Shown here: positions 26,393 through 39,340 of the stretch, piece after piece | Layout: every line of letters starts with the position of its first letter | Numbering within the stretch: position 1 is the stretch's first letter | The notes under the pieces: generated by a model | Databases searched by the model: none | Told to the model about the DNA's origin: nothing | What the model saw: only the letters and a program-made list of their open reading frames with translations | NCBI RefSeq assembly: GCF_001522545.3 | Contig: NC_031769.1 | Coordinates: forward strand, 133,194,689-133,258,688 | Source of the DNA: Parus major | Taxonomy: Eukaryota > Chordata > Aves > Passeriformes > Paridae | Length of the DNA: 64,000 bases | Direction: 5' to 3' | Program-made: the position numbers and the translations under genes

Positions 26393-28302
26393 GCTTGTTC
26401 AGTTTTTACAGAGATGTAACTGATAAATACACTGATTGTTCCCAAACCTCACACTCGTGTACTACTGCCAGCCTGTTATCTGCTCTGAGGAAAGAGCAGG
26501 GAGCTGAGGACTGACCATAGCCCTCAGCTCTCACCCTGTTTCAGGCTTGATACAAATGGTCCATCAGATGAGACAGCTCTAGTTTAGAAGCTGAACAGGT
26601 CTGATAGTTCCACAAACAAATAAGTCCATCTTCTATGAGAGTTTGTTACCTCCAAGATAAAGATGCGATGTTGACATAGCTTCACGCATCCTGAAACAGC
26701 CTGTTTGTGTATCATTTGGCATGACAGATAAAACTTTCCTGCATTTATCCATACCCACCAGTAACACCTTACTCAGTCCATGGGCTAGTCTTCCCTTTGT
26801 GGCAGTCCAGCCACCTCATGTCCTGCAGAACTGAAGGAGGGTTCAGGTCCAGCAGATACCAAAAATTCAGGAGAAGAGAAGGGTCAGCCATTCTTCCTGG
26901 TGCTCACATTGGGATTCACAAAGCCAGTAGCCCAAAAGAGAGTCAGAGGATCCATTAAACTCTCTCACACTCCTCTATGTGGACAAACGAAGCTTTAGTT
27001 TCTCAGGAAGAAATAATTACAAAGATCCAGAGATTCCATGTCAACCACAAATTGTACAGATTTCAGACATGTCTACACAGCAAAGGTGAGAAAGGTTTAA
27101 ACCTATTTGAAGCAGAAGCAGTTATTTGGAGTCCAGGCACTGGTTTGGTAAGCATTTGTTCATACATTTCCTGTCCTAGACATTCAGAGACACAGATTAT
27201 ATTTCTAAAATATGCCGAACAGCTGATTAACCTTTAAACCTGGATAGATGCCTTCCCCATTCTACAAGAATAACTCCATGAAATTAGTTTTAATGACATT
27301 ATAAAAGCATGGAGTGGTTTATAATTAACTGTTAATAGGTAGCTAGATGATTTGGAAAAGTTTAATAGATTTAATCAAATTACTTAAACATTTACATTGC
27401 TCTAAACATGTGTTATGAAATTAGCATGATACTTGGTTTTATGATTAATTAAAAAACCCTTTTATTAATATAAATACCCTTTTGGTTCAAAGTTATGTAT
27501 ACATTAGCAAGTGTAAAAGGTGAATGCTTGCACATCTTTTTCCTTAGGAAATTAATGTGGTTTCCTCAGCAGATGTTTATAATGAATGGAAAAGTTCCTG
27601 CCCGGAAAGAATTTTACAAAAACTGTCATTGACAGAGTTAAGCCCTCTGATTTTTATCTTTGTTTGACCTGCTGTTTGTGTGTTAAAGATGAAGGGATGA
27701 GGCATGGCTGTTTATTTTCCTGCCTTCTGGCAGGTTGCTGCTCTCTTATGGGCAAGCAAATAATTTTTTAACCACAAGTGACAAATACACTGTTCCAAAT
27801 ACTACAGGTTTGGCTTAAAATTGATTGTCATGAATAAAATTGCTGACTTACATCTGCATTTCATCTGGCCACCATGGGAGGAGCAGCTGTGGTGCCACCT
27901 GGACTAGAGAGATGAAAAAATTAGGTACCCCACTAGAAGAAAACCTCATGGCACAAAGCCCAAGGAATATGAGGGATGGGTGAGTTTGAAGGAATCATTG
28001 AATGTTCTTTTGTGAAGAACTGTATGTCTACAAAAGTAAGGCAAGCCCCCAGTGAGAACAGGAGAAAAAGGTATCAGACATCAATGTAATGACATCATGG
28101 TCCTAAGAAAGCTTGCAGGAATCTGCATCCTGATCTTGTGAGGTAAGCAAAACACCTTTTCCCTGTTCTTGGAGTCCTGCTGTGTCCATAACAAGTTATA
28201 AAAAGCTCTCAGTATTTTCTCTTCCAAAGTGGCTGAATCAACACCATGATGCTGTGAGCCAGGAATTCAGGCAGACCTCAAGAAGGGTCTTTAACTAGCC
28301 AT

Positions 28303-28338
28303 CAACATGGCCAATATGGCCAACATGACAAACATGGC
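28303..28338 (+). repeat. Four-copy 9-bp tandem repeat flanked by a direct repeat
   Basis: Four imperfect copies of 'caacatggc' occur: caacatggc, caatatggc, caacatgac, aaacatggc. The block is bracketed by two copies of 'cctcaagaag' (about 28276 and 28338), each followed shortly by 'gtct'. This arrangement suggests a local duplication. Confidence 0.8.
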
Positions 28339-31300
28339 CTCAAGAAGTCTCCAACTGCTGGCTGCCTGAACATATTCACCTGATCCTCTAGCCCCTATAC
28401 CTTAACCCATGTAAGAAACTATTGATAGGCACCTATTAAAAGTAAGAAAACGGGGAAGGTGACCTTCAAAGTTTTTTTCTGGAAGTTCATCAGTTTTATC
28501 CATTAAAAAAATACATAAAATAGCATGACAAGAAACTCAGCAGTATATTGGAGGAGGCATAGTTTGAAGCTGTGGTTAATGACTGCATTTCATAACATAT
28601 TGTGAAGTATTTTTTGAACAATAAAGAGGATTAAAATGGCAACAGTGACACACAGATTTTATTTCATGAGAGGGAAGTCATACACAAACTGGAGTTAAGT
28701 TGGATTTTGGCCTGTTAAACAATAAATAAGGTCTTCATAATTGTTTCTTTACTTTCATTTTTTTGTTAATTCCTGTGAAATATGCACACACAAAACTCTT
28801 GCCTGTATTTAAATTTCTGCATTGTCAAGTTCTACACTGAGAGTCTCAAGGCTACATTTAAACTGTGCTATACTGCACTTGCAATTTTTTTTCTTTTTAT
28901 GTACCACCATAGCTCCTAAAAATAGTGTCAAATTATACCAGGCCTTTATACAGATGAGCAATAAAACAAGATTTCCAATTCCTAAATCTGAGGATTGCTT
29001 GGATACATACCAGGTCTTCAGTGACTGGCTGAAAAATAATTACGTTCAGAGACTGGACTGTGACAGAGTAGGACTTATGAAGAATTGATTGAAAAATATG
29101 AGGCAAAATTAAAGCTCAAATAATGACTGAATATTCAGAATTAATCATGTTTCACTGCATTTGTCTTTAGGTAGAACTATGGAGTGTGTGTGGTCTTGGC
29201 AAGCTTTGAGGGCTTTACTAGAGGGTTACTGTTAAAGTGAGCCTCTGATGGAGAGAATTTAAAAACCTGCATGTCAAGTGAAGAGAAAGAAGTCTTTTAA
29301 ATAAGATAATATAATAAAATATTTTATATGCATGACCTAAGATGTCTATCTGCAAGCTGCTTTGGAACTATATTATTCTATATTAATAACACAAATGTAT
29401 TTGTACTGCAGTGCTAAATATAAACCAGGCATTACACAAGCTGTTATGCAAGTACCTCCATTCAGTTTTGCCAGCAAATGTCAGCACTGACCCCACAACA
29501 CCCCATTTCTAGGGCCTCTCTTACACAGAGAATGCCAATTGTACTGAACTGTGGGAGCACTTATACTGTAGAGAAGAGGCTAAAATGAGACTCACCAAAC
29601 TTATTTTCACTTTAGATCAAAGGCAGAATGTGAGTTCCACTCTCCAGACATCAAAGACCAGTGCAGAGCCCACTGTGCCACTTCAACCTGAAATTATGTC
29701 CTTATTATGTACAGTGGGAAGTTTACAGCTTTTATCTCAAGATGCAATGCAAGAAATTCAGACAGCTAAAAATAACTAATAGTAATAGTAGTACTAGTTG
29801 TAATCATTATCACCATCACCTGGACTTGATCAGTAAGAACAATGCCAATTAAAATAAATTCTTTTTTTCTTCCAAGGTTTCATGTTACATAGACTAGGAA
29901 AATGACTGAGTAGAAAGACTATTTACAGACAATGAAATCAATATAAGTGTCTTTCTAATAGAATTTGATCACACTCAGACTTGTCACGTGGTTTTACTAA
30001 GTTTCATACAGAGAGACCTCAGAGCTGACTTTTAGTTAAGCCTGTTTTACTAAATTGAAGTCTATAAGCCACTGCAGTTCTGTTACCACACCCTTTGAAA
30101 TTATCAGAAAGGCTCCTCATGGTCCCAGACAAGTGGGCAAGCGGATCTTTCTACTGATGTGACTAAGGTTTTTTCTTATTCAACATCCACATTTTCTTGC
30201 AAGTGGGTTCATTGATACCAATGTGAAGACCAGTGTGACCAAGGTAGGCAAGTTAGACCTGCAAAGTTTTGTTCTCCAGAGAAGAGATGGTTTAGACAGG
30301 TGGATTCATAAGTTGGAGGAACGACAATAACATGCGTGTAGTCAGACTTGCCCAAACTTGACACAATTTTAATGGCAACATGTTGGTGTTACTTTGTTAT
30401 GTAGCAGTAAGAAAAAAGTGTAGAATAGCCATTTTTATCTAGTCCGAGGGTATTTAGCCTTTTTTTCACTTTATTTGGGACACCGTGTGAAAAATTTTCA
30501 GTCGAGATGTGTAGACTTAACTAGAGAATCATCCTACAATGAATTTGTTCACAGCAAACCCCTCAAAGTAATGAAACCCTACAAGCCATATGACCCGAAA
30601 ACAAGAAAAGTTAAGCAATGCATTGACCTAAAAAATTTTTCAGTTCCAAGCACATGCCATTAAATATAACCAAAGAATCTGGGATTATCATATCATAGTC
30701 ACTCATGCATACAGAATAGATATGATGCATTGGACTCTTTTCTGCTGTTGGACTCCTATACCATGAAAATGTGTTCTTGATGAAGGACTGTCTGAAATTT
30801 CTGGTGAATACATTGGAGAGGGAAGCACCATTGATGCTCCAGTAGGTTGTAAAAGTAGGCTGTTGTCTGTATGTGGACTGTGACTAGTCAAAAGTTACAA
30901 AAGGTATGCCTAGTGTAGACTACAGGCACACAAGGGTTGTGGATTTTTAAACATCTGTACCAAGGATCTGGACAGATAAAAATGCATAATTTTTTCCAAT
31001 AATCAACCTGAGTTTGCTGCTGCAGAAACAAGGGTGTACGAGGCAGACAAGGAGTACAGCACACACCTGGATACAACAAGCTTGGTAACTGAAAGTATTC
31101 CAATACCCTGAGGCTTAGGTTCAGTGATATATGATTGCCTCTCATCTGCAGGAGCTTTTCACTTGTTAACTGTACAAGAAAGTGTTGAGAAAGATCTGGC
31201 AGAATAAAACTTTATCAATCCATAGTTCAGAGCCAATACACAAAGTGAAATCTTTTACTCTGGAAAATCTACAAAGGCATAATAAGCACAAACAAATACA

Positions 31301-31782
31301 CTTTTGATCACTGTAATGTGTGCTACAGCATGCCTATGTCTCTTCTGACATTGTAAGCTGATGGTACAAAGGATTACTTTATGACTCCCTTCCACTCTTG
31401 TTGCCTTGTAATCACCTGGCTGGTTGGTATGGATTTCCCTACACTGACCACTCACCCTTGTGTCTGCAGCCAGGTTTGACCCAAGGCCATAAATCAGTGC
31501 TGTTAGCTCAGCTTTTATTGAAAAAGTGAATGCACAATACACTGTGATAAATAGTTGTAGTTAATAAAAAATGTAGGGCAAAATAAGCATAAAAACTGAA
31601 TTGAGTTGATAGTAGTCCAACCTCCAGGCACATTTTCAAGTAGCAGGCAATCAGTTAGTGATCACATTATGTCCACCTACATTGGATCTGGGCCTTGAAC
31701 ATATACAAATAGAAAGAAAAAAAACTATTTGAGCATTTTAGTATATGAATGTATAATTATAGAAGAAAACAGTATTTTAATA

Positions 31783-31915
31783 TATTTTAAGATATATATA
31801 AATAGTATTATATATATCAATATTAATTTAATAAATTATATTTATATTTCTATTATAAAATATAATAAATAATATGTTTATTTATATTTTATTATAATAT
31901 ATTAATATATGTCCT
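31783..31915. repeat. Near-pure AT tract with TA dinucleotide runs
   Basis: About 130 bases are almost free of G and C and are rich in ATAT, TTTATA and AATAAT blocks that can fold back on themselves. It is a likely DNA-unwinding or cruciform-prone stretch; no gene is present. Confidence 0.85.
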
Positions 31916-34900
31916 AAACTACTAGAATTTCAGAAAGTAGTTATTCAACCCCAGTTTTTGGCATTAGTCTGTTCCTATTATTGTATTTTATTAAATTTTT
32001 ATATTGTAATATTCCTAGAATACTAAATATTTACAAGAAGGTGCCAGTGAATTAAGGCTACACACAGATTTTCATTAAATTCTTTTGGGTTTTTCCAGTC
32101 TTATAAAAATAAATAAGCTTTTCTTCAACTGAACAAAATGTGACCATTCTGAATGAGAGTACAATGCATCATCCATCCAAGTCTGTCTTTAACAGTATCC
32201 TTTGTCTCTCTGACATAAGGCTACAGTCACTGTTTTTTTAGAATTTAAACTCTTACATGCTTGTACTGAAAATCTACTGAAAATACTTTGTTTCTTTCAG
32301 AACACCTCTTAAAGAATAATAAAACATTAATTTCAAAATTGATTTTTAATAACGACAGGGTTACAAATACTAAGGCTGAAGCAGCAGTTTTTACAGGTAA
32401 GGCCATAACTTCAGTGCAACCAGAACTGTGCAGCATGAGAAGCCCCAGGCCCAGCTTGGACCTCAGACTAGCTGAACACTGTCACCATCAGTCACAGTTC
32501 TCAGGGCTACAGCCAGAGTAGCTCCCATGGACACTCAAGGCAAGACAGATGGAGCAAATGGGGAAAAGGATAGCCTGTCAGATCCCTGTTAACACTGGGG
32601 CTTGGGTTAGGAGTAAGGAGCAGAAACTGATTGTGCAAAAAGTTATTACATTGCACTGTGCCTTTTTATGTCACAATTCAAGGCAGACACCAGTGAAATA
32701 TATGGCTTGAGCAAAAGAAGGTTTATATGTGTAGAAACAAGACCTGTATCCACAGCTGACAGCAGGCAAGGCAGGCTGAACTTAAGTTGTGCTAAAGTCA
32801 TTTGGACACAGCAGCTAGAAATTTTCCATCAGAAAACTGGTGACAGTAATACACAATATAGACAAGAGTGCCAGAGCCTCAGCTAGAATAAACAAAGTGG
32901 CACAACAACGAATTAGCTGCGGTCAGACCAGCTTTGTCGTTTTACAGCAATTCCAAATCCATGATGCTTTGTAGCTCTATGCCAAAAAGCTCTGGAATAG
33001 CTCATTTTAAATACAGTTTTAAAGTGGGTGGAAAAATTCTTGGTGGTCATAATGACTGCACCTTCAACAAATGAAAGCAAAAAGTTATTTTAATCTCTCA
33101 TGTTAATCCCTCACTAAGTTTTGCTTTCTTTCTAAGTAATATTGTTTTAACACTTGTGCCAGTAGAAGCCTTGCCAATATTTTCACAAAATGTTGATAGG
33201 TTTTGCCAATATTATATTAAGAAGGACATCTAAGAAATGTAAACATTTAGTAGACTTTTATGAAAAATTATGTCTGTCCAGTATCTCATACCACTGGATA
33301 TAAAAAGAAAATAAACCAAGAACTAGACCTCTGGAGTACATTCAGATTTCATGTGACAAAGAGGCTCACTTTTTGTGCTGTGAAATAATGAATACAAAAT
33401 ATCATTATTTGCTCTCAGTCACCCAAATATGCTCACATAGTCTCTTCATTATGTCCTTATCATGAAGCCCTAGCAATCTACAAGACAGCACTAAAGAGAC
33501 ATGAACATACAGAAAAGTAGAAAAGGAAGGAAGAAAAGGGTGATGCTACTGTACTGTAAGAGACTAGCAGGTCAGTAAACCCATCAAGGGAGTTGATCAC
33601 TTTTTCCTTCCCTTTACTTCCCTTCTTGTTTGTTGCATGACTGTGTACTAATTTAAAACTGGTATGGTCTTAAATGTTTTTTCCAGAGAAACAGAGACTG
33701 TTACACATAAATAGTCACAATGTTCTCAGAAATATGCTGAGAGGCAATGCAAGTCAGCAAAGAACTAAAATGTAGCACAGTTCTGATGCAGAGTGAATAC
33801 CAGAATCTCAATTTCTCCATGAAGGAAAAAGGGGCTTGGTCTACAAGCCAAGCTGAATTGGCAGAGCTTGGAAGATACAGATCCCTTGGAACTGCAAAGG
33901 CTCAGCCTCAAAACCAAGGCAAAGGAATGGAAGAGTTTCATCCAACTCTTACCCATGTTCTACTGGCTCCTTGCTCAGGACAGGGTGCCTGGGTATAATG
34001 ACTTGATTTTTATGAAGAAGCCAGTTATGATGAAAATTGATCATGCCTATTAAAAAATGGGAAAAAACAAGGTTAAAACATGAAGTTAAAGGTTTAATAC
34101 CTCGTCCAAGACTTTTATGAGCATCAATGATTCTAAGTGGAGAGTTCACTTCTAATATTTAGAGCAAATGGCATAAAAAATCCTTTGCTTAAAAATATGT
34201 AGCAATTAGTTGATGAGGGAAAACACTGGCAGAAAAGACATGAGCTCAGAAGCTCAGCATTACTAAAGAGATAGCGAGGATGCAAAATGTTCCTTGCAGT
34301 TTGGAAGACAGGCAGTTTGTCTTTTGTTGCTGGGAAAAAAGGAAGTTGTGGAATGTATTAGGGAACAAGTCCTGCACATCAACATCATCTTAAATGGATA
34401 TAAATCAAATGTTTCAAAGCTTTGAGAGTTAAAACTCGAGATTTATTTTCACATGGATGAAAACAGAATATTCTTCACTGAAATGGAACCTGAAGCTCTA
34501 GAAAGAAGGTTGAGGTTAACACAATCTCCATCTTGCAGGCATCAGGCTGAGGAACAACAGTGATGACATCATGAAAATGTAACAAAGAAAACCAAAGGGG
34601 GATGATTAAGAATCGTTTCAGGCATTCTGAGCTTGCTCTGGTATTGAGTAGCACTGAGAACACTGGAAAAGAATTTGAATTTAACTTTGAGTAAGGACTA
34701 AACCTGTGAGTCATTGGCTCATCTCCTAGCTGGAGTTTTTTTGTAAAGATCCACAGGAGGGAAAAACAGAAGTAGGATTATAGGATGAGTTGTGTGAGGA
34801 GCCTGGGAGAAAGGCATGCAGGATCCCAAGGGAAACAAGAGCAGCAAATATCTCTGCACATATTGTTGTAACATGTTTGAAAATTCAAAGCTTTCCTTAA

Positions 34901-35151
34901 GGAAATGCAATGAAGTAAGCTGAAATAAGCTTTAATACACAGCTGAAATAAGCTATAATATAGCGGTCAGAAGATGATTTCCAAGATCTAAAGGATGCCC
35001 CTTAAATAAATTTGCTACAGCATTTGGATCAGTCTATGAGCAACAAGGCAACCACTGCTGTCAAGCACTCATGATACTTAATATTGCATAGGTTATTTTA
35101 TCTTGGGCTCTTTTTTCATGTGTTCTGGTATTTCACTGTCTATAAATTATT

Positions 35152-35189
35152 ATTTATATATATATATATAATTATTATTATTATTATTA
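35152..35189 (+). repeat. Compound (TA)n-(ATT)n microsatellite
   Basis: A TA run of about nine copies passes directly into about six ATT copies. It is a typical compound simple repeat. Confidence 0.93.
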
Positions 35190-38100
35190 CTTCTTCCACT
35201 TAGCTTAATCTAGCCTAACAACACTTTCAAGTTTAGACAAAAAATTGCACAAGTCTCTTAAACTGTGGTATTTCAAAAGCTTTAATTAGAAAGAAATACA
35301 GATCTTTTAGTCAGGTCTGTAGGACTAAACATAGTCATATTTATAAGTCAGTAAATTTTTACTAAAATCTATAATAGTTTTATAAATTACAAAGTATTAC
35401 TATTATTGGTTTATTCTTTTTTAACTTAAGAATCTTATTTCAGTAAGATTTTTTGCTTTCCACGGTGGCATTTCCCCATCTCTTTTACACAATTATTTTA
35501 AATTATTTTAAACAATAAATTTCTGAAAAATTTATTCTGCTACTGACAGACTATGCTGAGCATGGTCATGAGTTATTGAGACCATATAGTCAGTTGATGT
35601 AGAACGAAATGTCAGTTTGCTTTGAAAAATATAACAAATTTGTCATATTTATAATCAATACTAAATATTGTAGTTATTTGGCATGTATTTAACACACCAT
35701 TTAGTAGAAACAACCTTTAAACCACTGTATTTCCAGCATCTTAAGCTGTAGGAACAGTTGGAATAGTTATTCTCAGGTTGCCCTCTGCTGTTTAAGGTTA
35801 TAAAGACAAGTCATGTTTTACAAAGCTGCAGAAAGCAGTTCGGTGGAGGGAGGTAGATCTGGGACTAGAACAGGAAAAAAACTTGCACAGATGATTTTTA
35901 TCTCTATATAAAGTCCATCCAATTTGAGAAGGAATGGACACTCTCTGAAGGGTTCTTGAAGGAGAAAATGCAGAAAGTTAAGAAATATAACTTTATTTCT
36001 ATGATTGCAAAATGTTTACAATCATTAGCTATAGGAACAAATCCTGCAGTTGTAAAACAATTTCCCATCAAAGTCAATGTTACAAATCTAATTCTTAGCA
36101 GCTTGAACACTCAGATAAAATTCCTGGCTCGAAGTATTTGAACTGAGAATGTGACAAAAACCACTAACTTCTCTTGTTTTACATGTACTTCGTAGGTGTA
36201 CTATAATTTGGTACAGTATGTAACAATTTGTAAAATCCAAGGGCTACACTACCTAAATAATTGACCTAAAGTAAACCCAGGTGCTTCTTGAGCCTTAGAA
36301 AGATTCAGAAATTTATTCTGCAAGGTATTACATTTGCCCAAAGAATCAACTGATCTTTAACACTGCAACTAAGGGGATTTATTTGGTCCAGAATGAAGAA
36401 GAGAGGCTGGATGTGCTCTGTTTAACTGGAACAGAAGAGAAGGAAGGTCCATTGGTTAGCAGTGGCTGCCAGATGTGGGATAGACCCATTTGTTGGCCCA
36501 GCACAGTGACTGTGGACATTCAGAACATGCTACAGTGTCTTCCTTCTGGGCAGAAGGTCCCAAAGAGGTTTTGTATTCAGTAATGCTGTAAGGAAAATGC
36601 AATGCTGTTTTTTTTCTAGTGCTTTGTCTGGACATGCTCATTTTCTAATTATGTTGTTCATTTCTTTCATCAGTGAAAATATAAATCTGTCAAAGTTTGG
36701 TTTTTATTCCGCAAGAAAGTAACAAGAAAAGGCTTAGTGTTCATTGGCAATGGAGCACTAGTGGGAAAAGACTTTGGATGATTTTGGGTGATTCAGGTCT
36801 GCTGGATGAAATAACTAAAGGAAATATGTTTCTTTAAAAGAGTTTAATTATATTTGGGCTGCTATGAAAAAATCAAATTATTGCCACATGGCATCCCTAC
36901 AAAAAATAGGGGGGCAGGAGGAGGCTTGAATGTCTCTCTTGTGCATTTTCTTCATCAGACTCATTTAGGTTTCTTACACAGCTCCTTTTTCTTGTATTTG
37001 CTCTGTGTGCCCTTTGGATATCTTTATTACTTCAAATTATAGCTACATCTTGTGACCTTAACTTGAGCTTAGCATAGTTTTTGTCTAATACTGTGTATGT
37101 TTAAGGTCACTACCAATTAACTTCAATATAACATTGAATTCACATCATAAATTCAAGAGAATGTAGTATGTAAAAAGCTCTCATTGCCTCTAAAAAAACA
37201 TTCTGAACTGACCCAGATGTGCAAGAACAATACTTGCTGACTACACAGAACAGGTTCTGGGGTCCTTTGATCTTAGCCTCCCCCTTCCTTTTCTAAATAT
37301 CTTCAAAAGGCTCCCTTTTTGAAATGAGAAGTTCACCCATCCTTATTTGCTGACAGACTGAACAGGAAGGGCACATGGAAGCTCTTCTTATTTTATTGTG
37401 TGATTTATTTAAAAAGCAAAGGCAAAAGGTCTGACATGTGTAACACTGGGATCCAGGACTCTTCAACACACAGCTCAGTTCTGTACCATGGCAAACCTAG
37501 AGGAGTAAATAGCTACAGCTATATACAACAATTATTGAAGCGAGTCACCGTGCAAAAGTGAATGTTTTTTTCATTTACACACTGGTAGTCTAACACAATA
37601 AAATTCCAGTGTGGTTAAGTCTTGTCTGAATTGTCCCTGTCACTTACAAAAACATTGTCTTGGAATATAGAGAAGTTCTTGATTACTGGAAGTGGCGATG
37701 TCTCCAGGTTTTATTCAGGCTTTTGGAAACCCTGAAGGAAAAAGTGCAAATACTTGACTTCTTTAGTATTATTCATAGCCTAGGTGACACAGACCACTTG
37801 AGCAACACTGCAAATATTCCTTAAGTCTATCAAGAAAATTAGAAAACAAATACTTTAGACAATTTCTGTTGAACTGAAAGTGTAGAAATAAGTAGCAAAA
37901 CTAAAATATGATGTAGGATCTGACCCTTGACAACCACTCTATGTACTTCTTTATAAGAGTTCAAAGTGGATATGGTCATAGTTTTACACTGTAAAGAAGT
38001 TCAGAGACTCCTTCATGAATATTTTAAAGTGTATTTATTTCTGCTACACCAGCATCCTTGAACAGTTAGTCATTATTTCAACCGATGTTCTATATTTTTA

Positions 38101-38395
38101 ATCATTTTATAAATGAGAAGATAGGCAATTATCCATCTTCCAAGATGAGGACAGAGGCAATCAGGAAGCTTCTAAGCATGCCTTAGAGATATTAAAAAAC
38201 AAATTTAAGCCATTTAACAGTGTTACTCTTCTGACTCTCAGAGAATAAACCAGATATTGTAGTAATGGTAGCTCTCAGATAAGTTTGTGGAAAATTACGC
38301 TTCATTGAAGAGAAAATCCATTGATTTATGAAATTTCAAGATATTGGGACTTCTGAAATGGAACCTTTACACCTACACACAAAGTTCATGTCCTT

Positions 38396-38885
38396 ACCAA
38401 CTCCAAGAGTTGTGAGACCACGTCTAGAGTCCTGTGTCTGGTTTGGGGCTCGTCAGCACACAAAGGACTCTCAGGAGCAAGGCCAGTGAGGGCACTGAGC
38501 CAACAGGCCAGGCAACAGGAGCCAGGAGCAGAGGCTGAGAAGCTGCATTACCCAGCCTTAAAAGAAGGTGAAGACCTTACTGCTGTCTACAGCTCCTGAG
38601 GAGAGGATAGGACTACTATGAAGACAAACTTGCAAATGCACAGTGAAAGTGAGTAAAGAGATACAAATTAGGAACATAGAAAGATCTGCTTTGATGTTAG
38701 AAAACTTGTTTTTCTATTGAATATTGGGAAAGGTCATCAGAAAGATTGTAGAACCTTCATCTTGGAGTTGTTCTGAATATAGCCCTAAGAAATCTGGTCT
38801 AATTTCTACATTGAGCAAGGGATTAGACAGGGTGACCTCCAGAGGTCCCTAACACCATAAATTGTGATTCAATGGGTGATGTTCT
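38396..38885 (+). mobile_element. Diverged CR1 LINE 3' fragment
   Basis: Text such as 'agagtcctgtgtctggtttg' followed by 'gggctcgtcagcac' matches the CR1 ORF2 C-terminal stretch (consensus-like 'atcctgtgtccagttctgggctcctcag'). The end 'cagggtgacctccagaggtc' with 'cctaacaccataaattgtga' matches a decayed CR1 3' UTR and terminus. The middle is highly diverged, which indicates an old insertion. Confidence 0.8.
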
Positions 38886-39235
38886 TCACCCACTATTGTT
38901 GTCATAGTCTGAGAACCTGGGTATATTTCTGTGCATTTGAATCCTAGCAGGCTGGAAAAGTATGTTGATTTTAACAATCCCACATTCCAGCAAGAGTTCC
39001 AACTGCTTTAGTATTACATCAGGAAACAACCTCCACTGATTAGCTTCTTCTGACATACAGTCCCAGGAGACTTCTTTGCTTTATGGCAACTAAATGGGCA
39101 AAATACTTGTCCACAGCCTTATAAAAGTCTGTGCAAGTTCCAAAAATCTATGGTTACTCAAATCTCAAGATTTCTTGACTGTCCTTTAGGTCTTTTAAAT
39201 TCTCCAGTGCCTTACATGAAGATGTAGGTTGGTTC

Positions 39236-39340
39236 TGGGTTTCATTTACCATTCTTGGGATTGTCCTGAGCAGAGCCTGGATTTGGACTCGATGGCCCTT
39301 TTGTGTCCTCAGGACACTCCATGAATGAATTTACCTTCTT
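39236..39340 (+). mobile_element. Short CR1 LINE tail
   Basis: The sequence 'ttgtcctgagcagagcctgg' followed by 'atttggactcgatggccctt' matches the last part of CR1 3' UTRs (consensus-like 'gagcagggccaggagttggactcgatgatcctt'), then decays. It is a separate 5'-truncated copy about 350 bases after the preceding CR1. Confidence 0.75.

Larger units (their letters stand above)
26393..38395. other. Unannotated AT-rich intergenic DNA with simple repeats
   Basis: No gene is supported. Local structures (a 9-bp tandem repeat at 28303, an AT-only region at 31783 and a TA/ATT microsatellite at 35152) are listed separately. Short open frames at 30475-30663, 32288-32521 and 33747-33998 show no recognisable family features. 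Confidence 0.55.
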
